Shown here in pieces: positions 34,682-42,936 of a stretch of DNA of 63,073 nucleotides (positions are counted from its first letter, which is position 1; the number at the start of each line of letters is the position of its first letter). The translations under genes and the position numbers were made by a program. This DNA is from an uncultured Lachnospiraceae bacterium (GTDB taxonomy: Bacteria > Bacillota > Clostridia > Lachnospirales > Lachnospiraceae), in assembly GCA_934339365.1 (NCBI GenBank), contig CAKRHW010000010.1, forward strand, positions 1 through 63,073. Reading direction: 5' to 3'. The notes beneath the pieces were generated by a model. It saw only the letters and a list, made by a program, of their open reading frames with translations. It made no database searches and was not told the DNA's origin.

Positions 34682-34873
34682 TTTACGAGAAATTCAACTT
34701 CTATGATATACTCGACAGGAGATGAAAAAATGTTATTAAAAATGTCACGAATAATTGCAGTTAATAAAAACTTATTATTAAAATTGCATATTTATATATA
34801 CGAATGAGAAAAAATGTGGTATTATCTTAGTATGTCAGTTATGTGTTAGTGACTTTTCTTACAACACTGCGAC

Positions 34874-35554
34874 TTAAGCATTACGGGAAGAATCTGATTT
34901 GTCAGAAGAGGCGCCGCTTAAGGCCTTTAACTGCTCTTCTTTGTCAAAATAGATCTGGAATACTTTACGTTGCAGAAGGGTTGCTCTTGCTAATGAAGTA
35001 AGAGAAAATCCAATCACAATCCAGAAAGGACCGGCTATAGCAATGGAACGAGACGTACGGAGCGTTAGGACCATCGGAAAATAAGTTATAATATATACCG
35101 GTAAAGTATATGGAAGGTGTTTACAAGCGGTGAAGAACGCATTTTTTAAAATGGTCAGAGGCTTGTTCTCAAAGTTAGACTGTAGAGCGAATGCATACAG
35201 TAGTATGAATGTATAAATAACAAAAAGCATAATATAAGGAACTAGTAACAGAATGTTATTTAAATAATTCGCAACATAAAAAGTATAAATGCCAAGCAGA
35301 TATCCGACGATTAATAAAATAATCCACTGAATCGTACTGTTTTTAAAGTTTTCTTTGAAAAATTTAAAAAAGTTACGGCTGGCGTATTTATATTCTTTGT
35401 TAAGAATTGACTTCGTACTACTATATAAAGCAGTAGCAGAAGCACCAATGGTAATGATGGGAAGACTGCATAGAATAAAAAGTATATTAAGCAGAATTAA
35501 ATCTCCCACTGTTGACATGAAGCTGAAAAATTTGCTGTTTACAATATTGCTCAT
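34874..35554 (-). CDS. DUF624 (YesL-type) membrane protein
   Basis: 226 residues with five to six transmembrane helices. The start MSNIVNSKFFSFMSTVGDLILLNILFILCSLPIITIGASATALY is typical of DUF624, a family found beside carbohydrate ABC transporters in Firmicutes; its function is unknown (transporter accessory or sensing). I chose the ATG at 35554, with CGGAGGAT just upstream. Transcribed divergently from the binding protein at 35907 and lying within the mannan locus. Confidence 0.85.
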   Translation of the reverse strand: MSNIVNSKFFSFMSTVGDLILLNILFILCSLPIITIGASATALYSSTKSILNKEYKYASRNFFKFFKENFKNSTIQWIILLIVGYLLGIYTFYVANYLNNILLLVPYIMLFVIYTFILLYAFALQSNFENKPLTILKNAFFTACKHLPYTLPVYIITYFPMVLTLRTSRSIAIAGPFWIVIGFSLTSLARATLLQRKVFQIYFDKEEQLKALSGASSDKSDSSRNA

Positions 35555-35682
35555 AATATCCTCCGTTCTGAAGCGTAGTACCATAGGAATGCATCATACG
35601 TATGGCAGCCTTATACAATCAGGTTACAATTGAGACGCTTCTGCTCAAATTGGCGGCTTAAAGTGCCTGTAAAGGCCTCACC

Positions 35683-35711
35683 ATCATAGCATAACTCTGG
35701 TACAAAAACAA
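35683..35711 (-). promoter_or_regulatory. Promoter of the DUF624 gene
   Basis: On the minus strand TTGTTT, 17 bp, TATGAT, with an extended -10 (TGC before TATGAT). Confidence 0.55.
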
Positions 35712-35823
35712 TATAGCAAAAATATGTATAAAAACTGTGAACACCATATGTTAAAATTAACTAAAAACCGACAATTAAACTTGTTACCATTATATAAATC
35801 GTCCTATTTGTGAAAGAAAAGTG

Positions 35824-35851
35824 TTGACAAAACTTAATTTAGTGCTAAACT
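35824..35851 (+). promoter_or_regulatory. Promoter of the ABC transporter/phosphorylase genes
   Basis: TTGACA (35824-35829), 16 bp, TAAACT (35846-35851). Its -10 overlaps the ACTTAA palindrome, so binding there would block transcription. Confidence 0.65.
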
Positions 35852-35862
35852 TAAATTAAGTT
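35848..35862. promoter_or_regulatory. 15-bp palindrome with flanking ACTTAA repeats, candidate operator
   Basis: AACTTAAATTAAGTT is a perfect odd-centred palindrome. Further ACTTAA or ACTTAAT copies lie at 35832, 35868 and 35879, so four half-sites fall within 55 bp of the promoter. The same half-site occurs twice at the phosphohexomutase promoter. Confidence 0.55.
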
Positions 35863-35906
35863 AAATAACTTAAAAACAACTTAAATATGTAAAGGAGAAA
35901 ACAGTT

Positions 35907-37337
35907 ATGAAGTTAAAAATCAAAAAGACAGTGGCTGCAGCAAGTGCAGTAATTATGACAAGTAGCTTGGTAATCGGAATGACAGGCTGCGGAGGAAGCG
36001 ATGATAGCAGTAGCAAGTCAACAACAAAGGCTAGTCAGGAAGACAACAAAGGTGGCTCATCAGACAGCCAGTCTAAGAGCATTACTGATCTTAAGTTAGG
36101 AGAAGATGGAAAAGATCTTAAGACAAGCATCAAGATTCTTACAAACAGAACTGACCTTGTTGATACAAAATTCGCAGATTATGTTAAGAAGTTCAACGAG
36201 ACATATCCTAACATTGAAGTTAAGTACGAAGGATTAACAGACTACGATACAGATATTACAACAAGACTTACAGCAGATGACTGGGGCGATATTTGTATGA
36301 TCCCTGGATCAGTTGATAAGAAGGATTTATCTTCTAAGTTTATCTCATTTGGTAAGACAGATGAATTATCTAAGAAGTATTCTTGGTTAGCTGATAAGTC
36401 ATATGATGGAGAATCTTATGGTATTCCTTCAGCTGGTACAGCAAGAGGTATCGTATATAATAAGAAGGTATTTGAGAAGGCTGGAATCACAGAACTTCCA
36501 AAGACTCCAGATGATTTCCTTGATGCATTAAAGAAGATTAAAGATACGAAGTCAGCTACATACCCATTATATACAAACTTCGCAGCAGGTTGGACAATGG
36601 GAGCTTGGGATGATTATATTGATGGAACAGCAACAGGTGATCCAGACTTCAAGAACAACATTATGTGTCATCAGGAAAATCCATTCACATATGGTAAAGA
36701 CAAGAAGATGGGACCTTACTATGTATACTATGTATTATACAATGCAATCAAAGATGGCCTTACAGAAGAAGATTTAACAGGATCTGACTGGGAATCAAGT
36801 AAGGGTAAACTTAACAGAGGTGAAATCGGATGTATGGTATTAGGTAACTGGGCAGTTATCCAGATGCAGCAGGCTGACAAGAACCCAGATGATATCGGAT
36901 ATATGCCATTCCCTATCACAGTTAACGGAAAGCAGTACTCAGGTGTAGGTGGAGATTACAACTACGGTATCAACTGCAAGTCAGATTCAGATAAGCAGTT
37001 AGCTGCTGAATTATATGTTAAGTTCTTAGTTGAAGAATCAGGATATGCTAATGATCAGAGTATGCTTTCAACAGTTGTTGGTTCAGAACTTCCAGAAGCA
37101 CTTGCATCATTCAAGGATGTTGAATTAATCAGCCAGAACGCTCCAAAGGCTGGAGAAGAAGACTTATTCAGCAACATCAACGCTGCTTCAGAACTTGGAA
37201 TCGGTACAGGTAACGATAACGATCAGAGAGTTGCACAGGCTGCAAAAGACGGATCAGAAACACTTGATGATATCATCAATGACTGGAACGAGAAGTGGAA
37301 AACAGCTCAGGAGTCATGCGACGCACTTAACAAATAA
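35907..37337 (+). CDS. ABC transporter solute-binding lipoprotein (manno-oligosaccharide type)
   Basis: 476 residues. A lipobox (IGMTGCG) is followed by a Ser/Lys-rich tether and a cluster-B/D sugar-binding fold (IKILTNRTDLVDTKFADYVKKFNETYPNIEVKYEGLTDYDTDITTRL). It captures oligosaccharide outside the membrane and passes it to the two permeases that follow 22 nt downstream. Its place in the locus indicates manno-oligosaccharides or galactosylated forms, as for the R. intestinalis mannan-binding protein (recalled). Codon use suggests high expression. AAAGGAG precedes the ATG. Confidence 0.9.
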   Translation: MKLKIKKTVAAASAVIMTSSLVIGMTGCGGSDDSSSKSTTKASQEDNKGGSSDSQSKSITDLKLGEDGKDLKTSIKILTNRTDLVDTKFADYVKKFNETYPNIEVKYEGLTDYDTDITTRLTADDWGDICMIPGSVDKKDLSSKFISFGKTDELSKKYSWLADKSYDGESYGIPSAGTARGIVYNKKVFEKAGITELPKTPDDFLDALKKIKDTKSATYPLYTNFAAGWTMGAWDDYIDGTATGDPDFKNNIMCHQENPFTYGKDKKMGPYYVYYVLYNAIKDGLTEEDLTGSDWESSKGKLNRGEIGCMVLGNWAVIQMQQADKNPDDIGYMPFPITVNGKQYSGVGGDYNYGINCKSDSDKQLAAELYVKFLVEESGYANDQSMLSTVVGSELPEALASFKDVELISQNAPKAGEEDLFSNINAASELGIGTGNDNDQRVAQAAKDGSETLDDIINDWNEKWKTAQESCDALNK

Positions 37338-37359
37338 GATTTAAGAGGAACCTTATATT

Positions 37360-38346
37360 ATGGAAAAAAGAGAATCAGCCTTTCGCAGGTTTAAAAAATG
37401 GATAGCAACAGGAAAGGTGAATAAACGTATCTGTGCAGTTACGTTTATGATCCTTCCAGTGTTGCTGCTGGTAGTCTTTACTTATATTCCTTTCTTAAAG
37501 ATGGTTCAGTTTAGTTTCTATAAAATGAAGTATATTGGAACAAGGGAATTTATAGGATTACAGAATTATAAAGATGTATTTACAAGATCTGACTGTTTCC
37601 AAGCGTTAAAATTGAGTTTGTACTATATGGCAGCATCATTTGTACAGCTTGGTTTGGCTTTGTGGTTTGCATCAATTTTAAGTAGAAACAGAAAGGGAGA
37701 TGGAATCTTCAAAGGATTAATGTTCATCCCTTATCTGGTATGTGGTATTGCGGTTGGATTTATCTTCAAGTTCTTCTTCGCAAGAGGATTCGTACTTGAT
37801 ACAATTTTAGGTTGGTGTGGATTTGATTTAGACAAATTACCATTCTGGTTACAGAATAAGAGCATCAACAATATCTCCCTGGCAGCGACATCTGTATGGA
37901 GATATATGGGAAATAATATGGTACTTTTCATCGGTGCTATTATGTCAGTTGATGGAGATTTATATGAAGCAGCTGATATCGATGGTGCAGGCGGATGGAA
38001 TAAGTTCAGATATATTACATTCCCAAGCATTAAGACCATTATTGTATTAAACATGATTTTAGCAATTTCTGGATCACTTAGTGCATTCGAGCCACCATAC
38101 GTTATTACAAAGGGACAGTTCGGAACAGGAACATACTTCGTAATCATGGACCGTTTGGCTCACGTAACTCAGAAGGTCGGTCTTGCATCGGCAATGGCTA
38201 TCGTATTATTTGCAATTATTGCAGTAATTACTCTTTTACAGAAGTTTGTATTTGCTTACTTCTTCGGTGAAGGTACAGAAGATTCAATTCGTGAGAAGAG
38301 ACAGATGGCTAAAAAGCAGAAACAATTAGAGCAGGCGCGGAGGTAG
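37360..38346 (+). CDS. Sugar ABC transporter permease (MalF/UgpA type)
   Basis: 328 residues with six transmembrane helices. The ATPase-contact EAA loop is EAADIDGAGGWNKFRYITFPSI. It forms the translocation pore with the next gene, 6 nt downstream. No ATPase gene is present, so a shared MsmX-like ATPase encoded elsewhere is expected. The C-terminal tail is basic and rich in Gln and Lys. Confidence 0.93.
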   Translation: MEKRESAFRRFKKWIATGKVNKRICAVTFMILPVLLLVVFTYIPFLKMVQFSFYKMKYIGTREFIGLQNYKDVFTRSDCFQALKLSLYYMAASFVQLGLALWFASILSRNRKGDGIFKGLMFIPYLVCGIAVGFIFKFFFARGFVLDTILGWCGFDLDKLPFWLQNKSINNISLAATSVWRYMGNNMVLFIGAIMSVDGDLYEAADIDGAGGWNKFRYITFPSIKTIIVLNMILAISGSLSAFEPPYVITKGQFGTGTYFVIMDRLAHVTQKVGLASAMAIVLFAIIAVITLLQKFVFAYFFGEGTEDSIREKRQMAKKQKQLEQARR

Positions 38347-38352
38347 TATAGC

Positions 38353-39198
38353 ATGTCATGGGCGAAATTTAAGAAAATATTATGGGAAGTGATAAGCTAT
38401 GCAACATTGATCATTGGAGCAATCGTAGCAATACTACCAATTGTTGTCTGCGTTATCACAGCATTTAAGACACCGGAAGAGTACAACACAACCAATGTAC
38501 TCGACTTACCAAACAGCTGGACATACTTCAGTAACTTTACAGAAGCATGGTCAAAGGCTAAGATGGGAATCGCATTTAGAAACTCATTAATTATCATGGT
38601 TGTAGTATTATTTGGATCTGTTATGACAGGATCAATGCTTGCATACGTATTAAACAGATTTAAATTTAGAGGTAATGGATTAATAAGAAACTTATTCTTA
38701 TTTGCAACATTATTACCAGGTATCGCTATGCAAGTAACTGTATACCAGATTATGAATGCATTAGGATGGATTAACAGTATTCCTGGATACATTATTTTAC
38801 AATGCGGAACTGATGTTATGTCAATTTACATCTTTATCCAGTTCTTCGAAAACTTATCTACCTCGTTAGATGAGGCAGCTATTATGGATGGTTGTACATA
38901 CTTTGGTGTATTCTTCAAGATTTTATTACCATTGTTAAAACCAGCAATCGTAACAGTTGCAATTTTGAAGGGTGTTAGTACTTACAACGAGTACTATATG
39001 GCAAACTTATACTTACAGGATAAAACACAGTATGTAACAGTTGCCACATCATTGTATACATTTACCGGACCAATGGGTAACCAATATAACTATATTTGTG
39101 CCGGTGTAATTATTACAATGTTACCAGCGTTAATTATCTTTATCTTATGTCAAAAGCAGATTTATGCAGGTTTGGCACAAGGAGCAACAAAAGGTTAA
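38353..39198 (+). CDS. Sugar ABC transporter permease (MalG/UgpE type)
   Basis: 281 residues with six transmembrane helices and an EAA loop DEAAIMDGCTYFGVFFKILLPLLKPAI. Second pore subunit of the manno-oligosaccharide importer. GCGGAGG precedes the ATG. The intercistronic region behind it carries a stable hairpin, which may protect the upstream transporter message. Confidence 0.93.
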   Translation: MSWAKFKKILWEVISYATLIIGAIVAILPIVVCVITAFKTPEEYNTTNVLDLPNSWTYFSNFTEAWSKAKMGIAFRNSLIIMVVVLFGSVMTGSMLAYVLNRFKFRGNGLIRNLFLFATLLPGIAMQVTVYQIMNALGWINSIPGYIILQCGTDVMSIYIFIQFFENLSTSLDEAAIMDGCTYFGVFFKILLPLLKPAIVTVAILKGVSTYNEYYMANLYLQDKTQYVTVATSLYTFTGPMGNQYNYICAGVIITMLPALIIFILCQKQIYAGLAQGATKG

Positions 39199-39238
39199 AT
39201 TTAATATTTTGAGCCGTAGGCGACTCATAAGGGATTGC

Positions 39239-39266
39239 AGAGCCAAATATCAATTTATTTGGCTCT
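39239..39266 (+). other. Intercistronic hairpin between permease and GH130 genes
   Basis: 11-bp perfect stem (AGAGCCAAATA with TATTTGGCTCT), loop TCAATT, no T tract. Probably mRNA processing or stabilisation rather than termination. Confidence 0.6.
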
Positions 39267-39323
39267 AAGTGCCGAATTGAGATAAATAAGAGAAGAAGCT
39301 TGCGGGATGGAGGTTTAGAAAGA

Positions 39324-40346
39324 ATGAGCAAAGTTAAAATTATTGGACCAGAAGTAAACAACATGCCATGGCAGGAGAGACCAGAGTCTCAGAAAGATAA
39401 GCCAGTTTGGAGATATGACAACAACCCTGTAATCGGAAGAAATCCAGTTAAGGGTGTTGCAAGAATTTTTAATAGTGCAGTTATTCCTTATGAAGGAAAG
39501 TTTATCGGTGTATTCAGAGGTGAGCAGGTAAATGGTATTCCTTTCATTTACTTAGGAAGAAGTGAAGACGGAATCAACTGGAACTTTGAAGAGAATAAGA
39601 TTCAGTTCGTAGATGAAGACGGTAAGGAATTTATGCCAATTTATGCATACGATCCTCGTTTAGTTAAGGTTGAAGATACTTATTATATTATTTGGTGCCA
39701 GGATTTCTATGGTGCTGCAATTGGTATGGCTAAGACAAAGGATTTCAAGAAGTTCGTCAGAGTTGAGAATCCATTCTTACCATTCAACCGTAATGCAGTA
39801 TTATTCCCAAGAAAGATTGATGGCAAGTTCATGATGTTATCAAGACCAAGTGATAGTGGACATACTCCATTTGGAGATATCTTTATTTCTGAAAGTAAGG
39901 ATATGGAATACTGGGGAAGACACAGACACGTTATGGGCAAGAACAGCAACTGGTGGGAGTCAGTTAAGATCGGTGGAGGAGCAGCTCCAATCGAGACTTC
40001 AGAAGGTTGGTTATTATTCTATCATGGTGTTACAGGAACATGTAATGGTTATGTATACAGCATTGGTGGAGCTATTCTTGACATTGATGAGCCTTCTAAG
40101 GTTAAGTACAGATGTGAGAACTTCTTACTTACTCCAGAAGAAGACTTCGAAGAGAGAGGATTTGTTCCTAACGTTACATTCCCATGTGCTACAATTCATG
40201 ATGCAGCAACAGGAAGAATTGCATTATATTATGGTGCAGCAGATAGCTATGTTGGATTAGCATTTACAGATGTTGATACTGTAGTTGATTATATCAAAGA
40301 ACACAATAAAGTTTCTGAATCTGATACTGAAATTGGAAGAAGATAG
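39324..40346 (+). CDS. GH130 beta-1,4-mannooligosaccharide phosphorylase
   Basis: 340 residues, five-bladed propeller. Landmarks are NNPVIGRNP, IFNSAV, GVFRGEQVNGIPFIYLGRSEDGINW and YAYDPRLVKVEDTYYIIWCQDFYGAAIGMAKTKDF, where the Asp in YDPR fits the family's catalytic acid. Length and sequence type match GH130_2 enzymes (RaMP2/RiGH130_2, recalled), which phosphorolyse beta-1,4-manno-oligosaccharides to mannose-1-phosphate. I chose the ATG at 39324, with GGAGGT 9 nt upstream; an earlier ATG-like codon at 39300 has no site. Cytoplasmic. Confidence 0.9.
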   Translation: MSKVKIIGPEVNNMPWQERPESQKDKPVWRYDNNPVIGRNPVKGVARIFNSAVIPYEGKFIGVFRGEQVNGIPFIYLGRSEDGINWNFEENKIQFVDEDGKEFMPIYAYDPRLVKVEDTYYIIWCQDFYGAAIGMAKTKDFKKFVRVENPFLPFNRNAVLFPRKIDGKFMMLSRPSDSGHTPFGDIFISESKDMEYWGRHRHVMGKNSNWWESVKIGGGAAPIETSEGWLLFYHGVTGTCNGYVYSIGGAILDIDEPSKVKYRCENFLLTPEEDFEERGFVPNVTFPCATIHDAATGRIALYYGAADSYVGLAFTDVDTVVDYIKEHNKVSESDTEIGRR

Positions 40347-40368
40347 GACTTTGTTCTAATTAGAATTG

Positions 40369-40394
40369 TTCAGAATCCCTGGGGGGATTCTGGA
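40369..40394 (+). other. Intercistronic hairpin between GH130 and epimerase genes
   Basis: CAGAATCCC pairs perfectly with GGGATTCTG around a TGGG loop, extendable by two further pairs. No T tract follows. Same position type as the hairpins at 39239 and 42825. Confidence 0.6.
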
Positions 40395-40439
40395 CTATTC
40401 TGTGGTTTAGACAATTTTTAGGAAACGAGGTAGAATTGT

Positions 40440-41606
40440 ATGTTAGCAGTAGAAGTAAAAGAACATCTGAAGAATTGTATTGTACCTTTCTGGGAAAAAC
40501 TCAAAGATGATGAGCATGGTGGATACTATGGAATGTTAGATTATGATTTGAACTTAGATAAGACTGCAGAAAAGGGCTGTATTTTAAATAGCCGTATTAT
40601 GTGGTTCTTTTCGAATGCGGCTATGGTCTTAAAAGACGATAACATTATTCCATATGCAAAGCATGCTTATGAATTTTTAAAGAAATATTGTTATGATAAT
40701 GAATTCGGCGGCGTATATTGGAGCGTTGATTATACAGGTAAGCCTTTAGATACAACAAAGCATACGTATAATCAGGCTTTCTCAATCTATGCTCTTTCGT
40801 CATATTATGATTTAACAAAGGACCAGGAAGCATTAGATTACGCTTATAAGATTTATCATATTATAGAAGAACACTGCCATGATGAAATCGGATATTTAGA
40901 GGCATTTACAAGAGATTTCAAACCGGAAAGCAACGAAAAGCTTTCAGAAAATGGTGTTATGGCAAGCAGAACGATGAATACATTACTTCATGTTATGGAA
41001 GGATATGCTGAGTTATATCGTGTTACAAAGGATGAGGACGTTAAGAAGAAGATTGAAGGAATTCTTGATAACGTTCTTGATAAAGTTTATAACAAGAAGC
41101 TTGGAAGACAGGAAGTATTCTTTGATGACAACTGGAATTCACTGATTGATTTGTATTCATATGGACATGATATTGAGACTTCATGGTTAATGGATTTGGC
41201 AGCAGAAGAGATTGGAGAGAAGGATTACATCGAAAAGACTCATGCAATGACAAAGGTATTAGCTGAGAAGATTTATGATATCGCATATATCAATCATTCT
41301 ATCTGTAATGAAGCTGAAAATGGTGTTGTGAATACAACACGTGTATGGTGGGTTCAGGCAGAAGCAATCGTTGGATTTGTGAATGCATACCAGAAGAGTG
41401 GTGACGAGAAGTATATGAAGGCTGCAGAGGATATCTGGGGATATATTAAAGAATATGTCATCGATAAGAGACCTGGCAGTGAATGGTTCTGGTCAGTAGA
41501 CAAGGATGGTAATCCAAATAAGAAGCCTATCGTTGAGCCATGGAAGTGTCCATATCACAATGGAAGAATGTGCATGGAAATCATCAAGAGATTAGGCGAT
41601 AAATAA
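40440..41606 (+). CDS. Cellobiose/mannobiose 2-epimerase (AGE family)
   Basis: 388 residues, the usual size of cellobiose 2-epimerase. It is an (alpha/alpha)6 barrel with catalytic His in KHTYNQAF, EAFTRDF, SYGHDIETSWLM and WWVQAEAIVGFVNAY. It turns the reducing mannose of beta-1,4-mannobiose into glucose, giving Man-beta-1,4-Glc for the GH130 gene that follows. Spacing to the next gene is 28 nt. Confidence 0.92.
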   Translation: MLAVEVKEHLKNCIVPFWEKLKDDEHGGYYGMLDYDLNLDKTAEKGCILNSRIMWFFSNAAMVLKDDNIIPYAKHAYEFLKKYCYDNEFGGVYWSVDYTGKPLDTTKHTYNQAFSIYALSSYYDLTKDQEALDYAYKIYHIIEEHCHDEIGYLEAFTRDFKPESNEKLSENGVMASRTMNTLLHVMEGYAELYRVTKDEDVKKKIEGILDNVLDKVYNKKLGRQEVFFDDNWNSLIDLYSYGHDIETSWLMDLAAEEIGEKDYIEKTHAMTKVLAEKIYDIAYINHSICNEAENGVVNTTRVWWVQAEAIVGFVNAYQKSGDEKYMKAAEDIWGYIKEYVIDKRPGSEWFWSVDKDGNPNKKPIVEPWKCPYHNGRMCMEIIKRLGDK

Positions 41607-41634
41607 GAAAAAATAAAAATAAGGGAGGCGCAGA

Positions 41635-42807
41635 ATGGCAAAGATTCACCCAAAGTACAAAGAAGTAAAAGAAAGATACGAAGAGCTTATCAACAGAAAA
41701 AATGAGAAGACAGATTTCTACAATGGAATTTATGACAGATATAAATACCCTGTTCTTACAAGAAATCACATTCCACCAGAATGGAAATATGATTTAAATG
41801 AAGAAACAAATCCATATTTCATGGAAAGATTAGGCGTTAATGCTGTTATGAACTCTGGAGCAATCAAATTAAATGGAAAATACTATTTAATCGTCAGAGT
41901 AGAAGGAAATGACAGAAAGTCTTTCTTCGCTGTTGCTGAAAGTGATAATGGTGTAGACGGATTCAGATTTACAGGATATCCTGTAGATTTAGGAGACAAG
42001 TATAAGAATGAGACAAATGTATACGATATGCGTGTGACACAGCACGAAGACGGATACATTTATGGTGTATTCTGTTCTGAAAGTCATGATGATACAAAGA
42101 ATGATTTATCAGCAGCTGTTGCAGCAGCAGGTATTGTTAGAACAAAAGACTTAAAGACATGGGAAAGACTTGATAACCTTACAACATTAAGATCACCACA
42201 GCAGAGAAATGTTGTATTACATCCAGAATTTGTTAATGGAAAGTATGCATTCTATACAAGACCAATGGATGATTTCATTGATACAGGTTCAGGCGGTGGA
42301 ATCGGATTCGGTGTTTGTGATGATATTGAACATGCAGTAATTGATGAAGAAATCATTACAAGTAAGAGAAAATATCACACAATCACAGAAGCAAAGAACG
42401 GTGCCGGTGCAGTGCCAATTAAGACAGACAAGGGCTGGATTCACATCGCTCATGGTGTTAGAAATACAGCAGCTGGATTAAGATATGTATTATATGCATT
42501 TGCTACATCATTAGAAGATCCAACAAAGGTAATCGCAGAGCCTTCAGGAATGTTCTTAGGACCTCTTGGAGAAGAGCGTGTTGGTGATGTTTCTAACGTA
42601 GTATTTACAAATGGTGCAATCAAGGATGATGATGGAACAGTATATATTTACTATGCATCTTCAGATACAAGAATGCACGTAGCTACAACTACAGTTGATA
42701 AGTTAATCGATTACGTATTTAATACTCCAGTGGATCCACTTCGTTCAACATTATGTGTTCAGCAGAGAACATATTTAATCAAGGCTAACGAAGAATTATT
42801 AAAATAA
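41635..42807 (+). CDS. GH130 beta-1,4-mannosylglucose phosphorylase
   Basis: 390 residues. The longer GH130_1 type, with the N-terminal helix KYKEVKERYEELINRKNEKTDFYNGIYDRYKYPVLTRNHIPPEW, then GVNAVMNSGA, YLIVRVEGNDRKSFFAVAES, and Asp in YDMRVTQHEDGYIYGVFCSE. Members phosphorolyse Man-beta-1,4-Glc to mannose-1-phosphate and glucose. Together with the epimerase it completes mannobiose breakdown. Cytoplasmic. GGGAGG precedes the ATG. Distinct in length and sequence from the GH130 at 39324. Confidence 0.92.
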   Translation: MAKIHPKYKEVKERYEELINRKNEKTDFYNGIYDRYKYPVLTRNHIPPEWKYDLNEETNPYFMERLGVNAVMNSGAIKLNGKYYLIVRVEGNDRKSFFAVAESDNGVDGFRFTGYPVDLGDKYKNETNVYDMRVTQHEDGYIYGVFCSESHDDTKNDLSAAVAAAGIVRTKDLKTWERLDNLTTLRSPQQRNVVLHPEFVNGKYAFYTRPMDDFIDTGSGGGIGFGVCDDIEHAVIDEEIITSKRKYHTITEAKNGAGAVPIKTDKGWIHIAHGVRNTAAGLRYVLYAFATSLEDPTKVIAEPSGMFLGPLGEERVGDVSNVVFTNGAIKDDDGTVYIYYASSDTRMHVATTTVDKLIDYVFNTPVDPLRSTLCVQQRTYLIKANEELLK

Positions 42808-42824
42808 TTAAACAATAAAAAGGG

Positions 42825-42854
42825 TAAAGCGGATTCGATTTAGAATTCGCTTTA
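42825..42854 (+). other. Intercistronic hairpin before manA
   Basis: TAAAGCGGATTC pairs with GAATTCGCTTTA (one wobble), loop GATTTA, followed by only a weak TATCTT. A second small palindrome, AAGGAAATAATTTCCTT, lies just downstream at 42878-42894. Weak terminator or stabiliser. Confidence 0.55.
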
Positions 42855-42936
42855 TCTTCCTATAAAGATATCAGAAGAAGGAAATAATTTCCTTTCAGAT
42901 ATGATAAAAATAAGATAAGAATAGATGGAGGACATT

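Larger units (their letters stand above)
35555..35906. other. Divergent regulatory region between DUF624 and the binding-protein gene
   Basis: 352 bases without a gene. It holds a minus-strand promoter (35683-35711) with a leader of about 120 nt. Within that leader, CAATTGAG (35628-35635) and CTCAAATTG (35644-35652) form a small hairpin. It also holds a plus-strand promoter (35824-35851) overlapped by an ACTTAA palindrome. The middle (35712-35823) is AT-rich with no clear signal. Confidence 0.6.

Noticed and set aside
34730..34807. 25-codon frame MLLKMSRI... with AGGAG in the gap after the LacI gene
   Set aside because: The promoter match is poor, composition is just AT-rich, and there is no sign of conservation to lean on.
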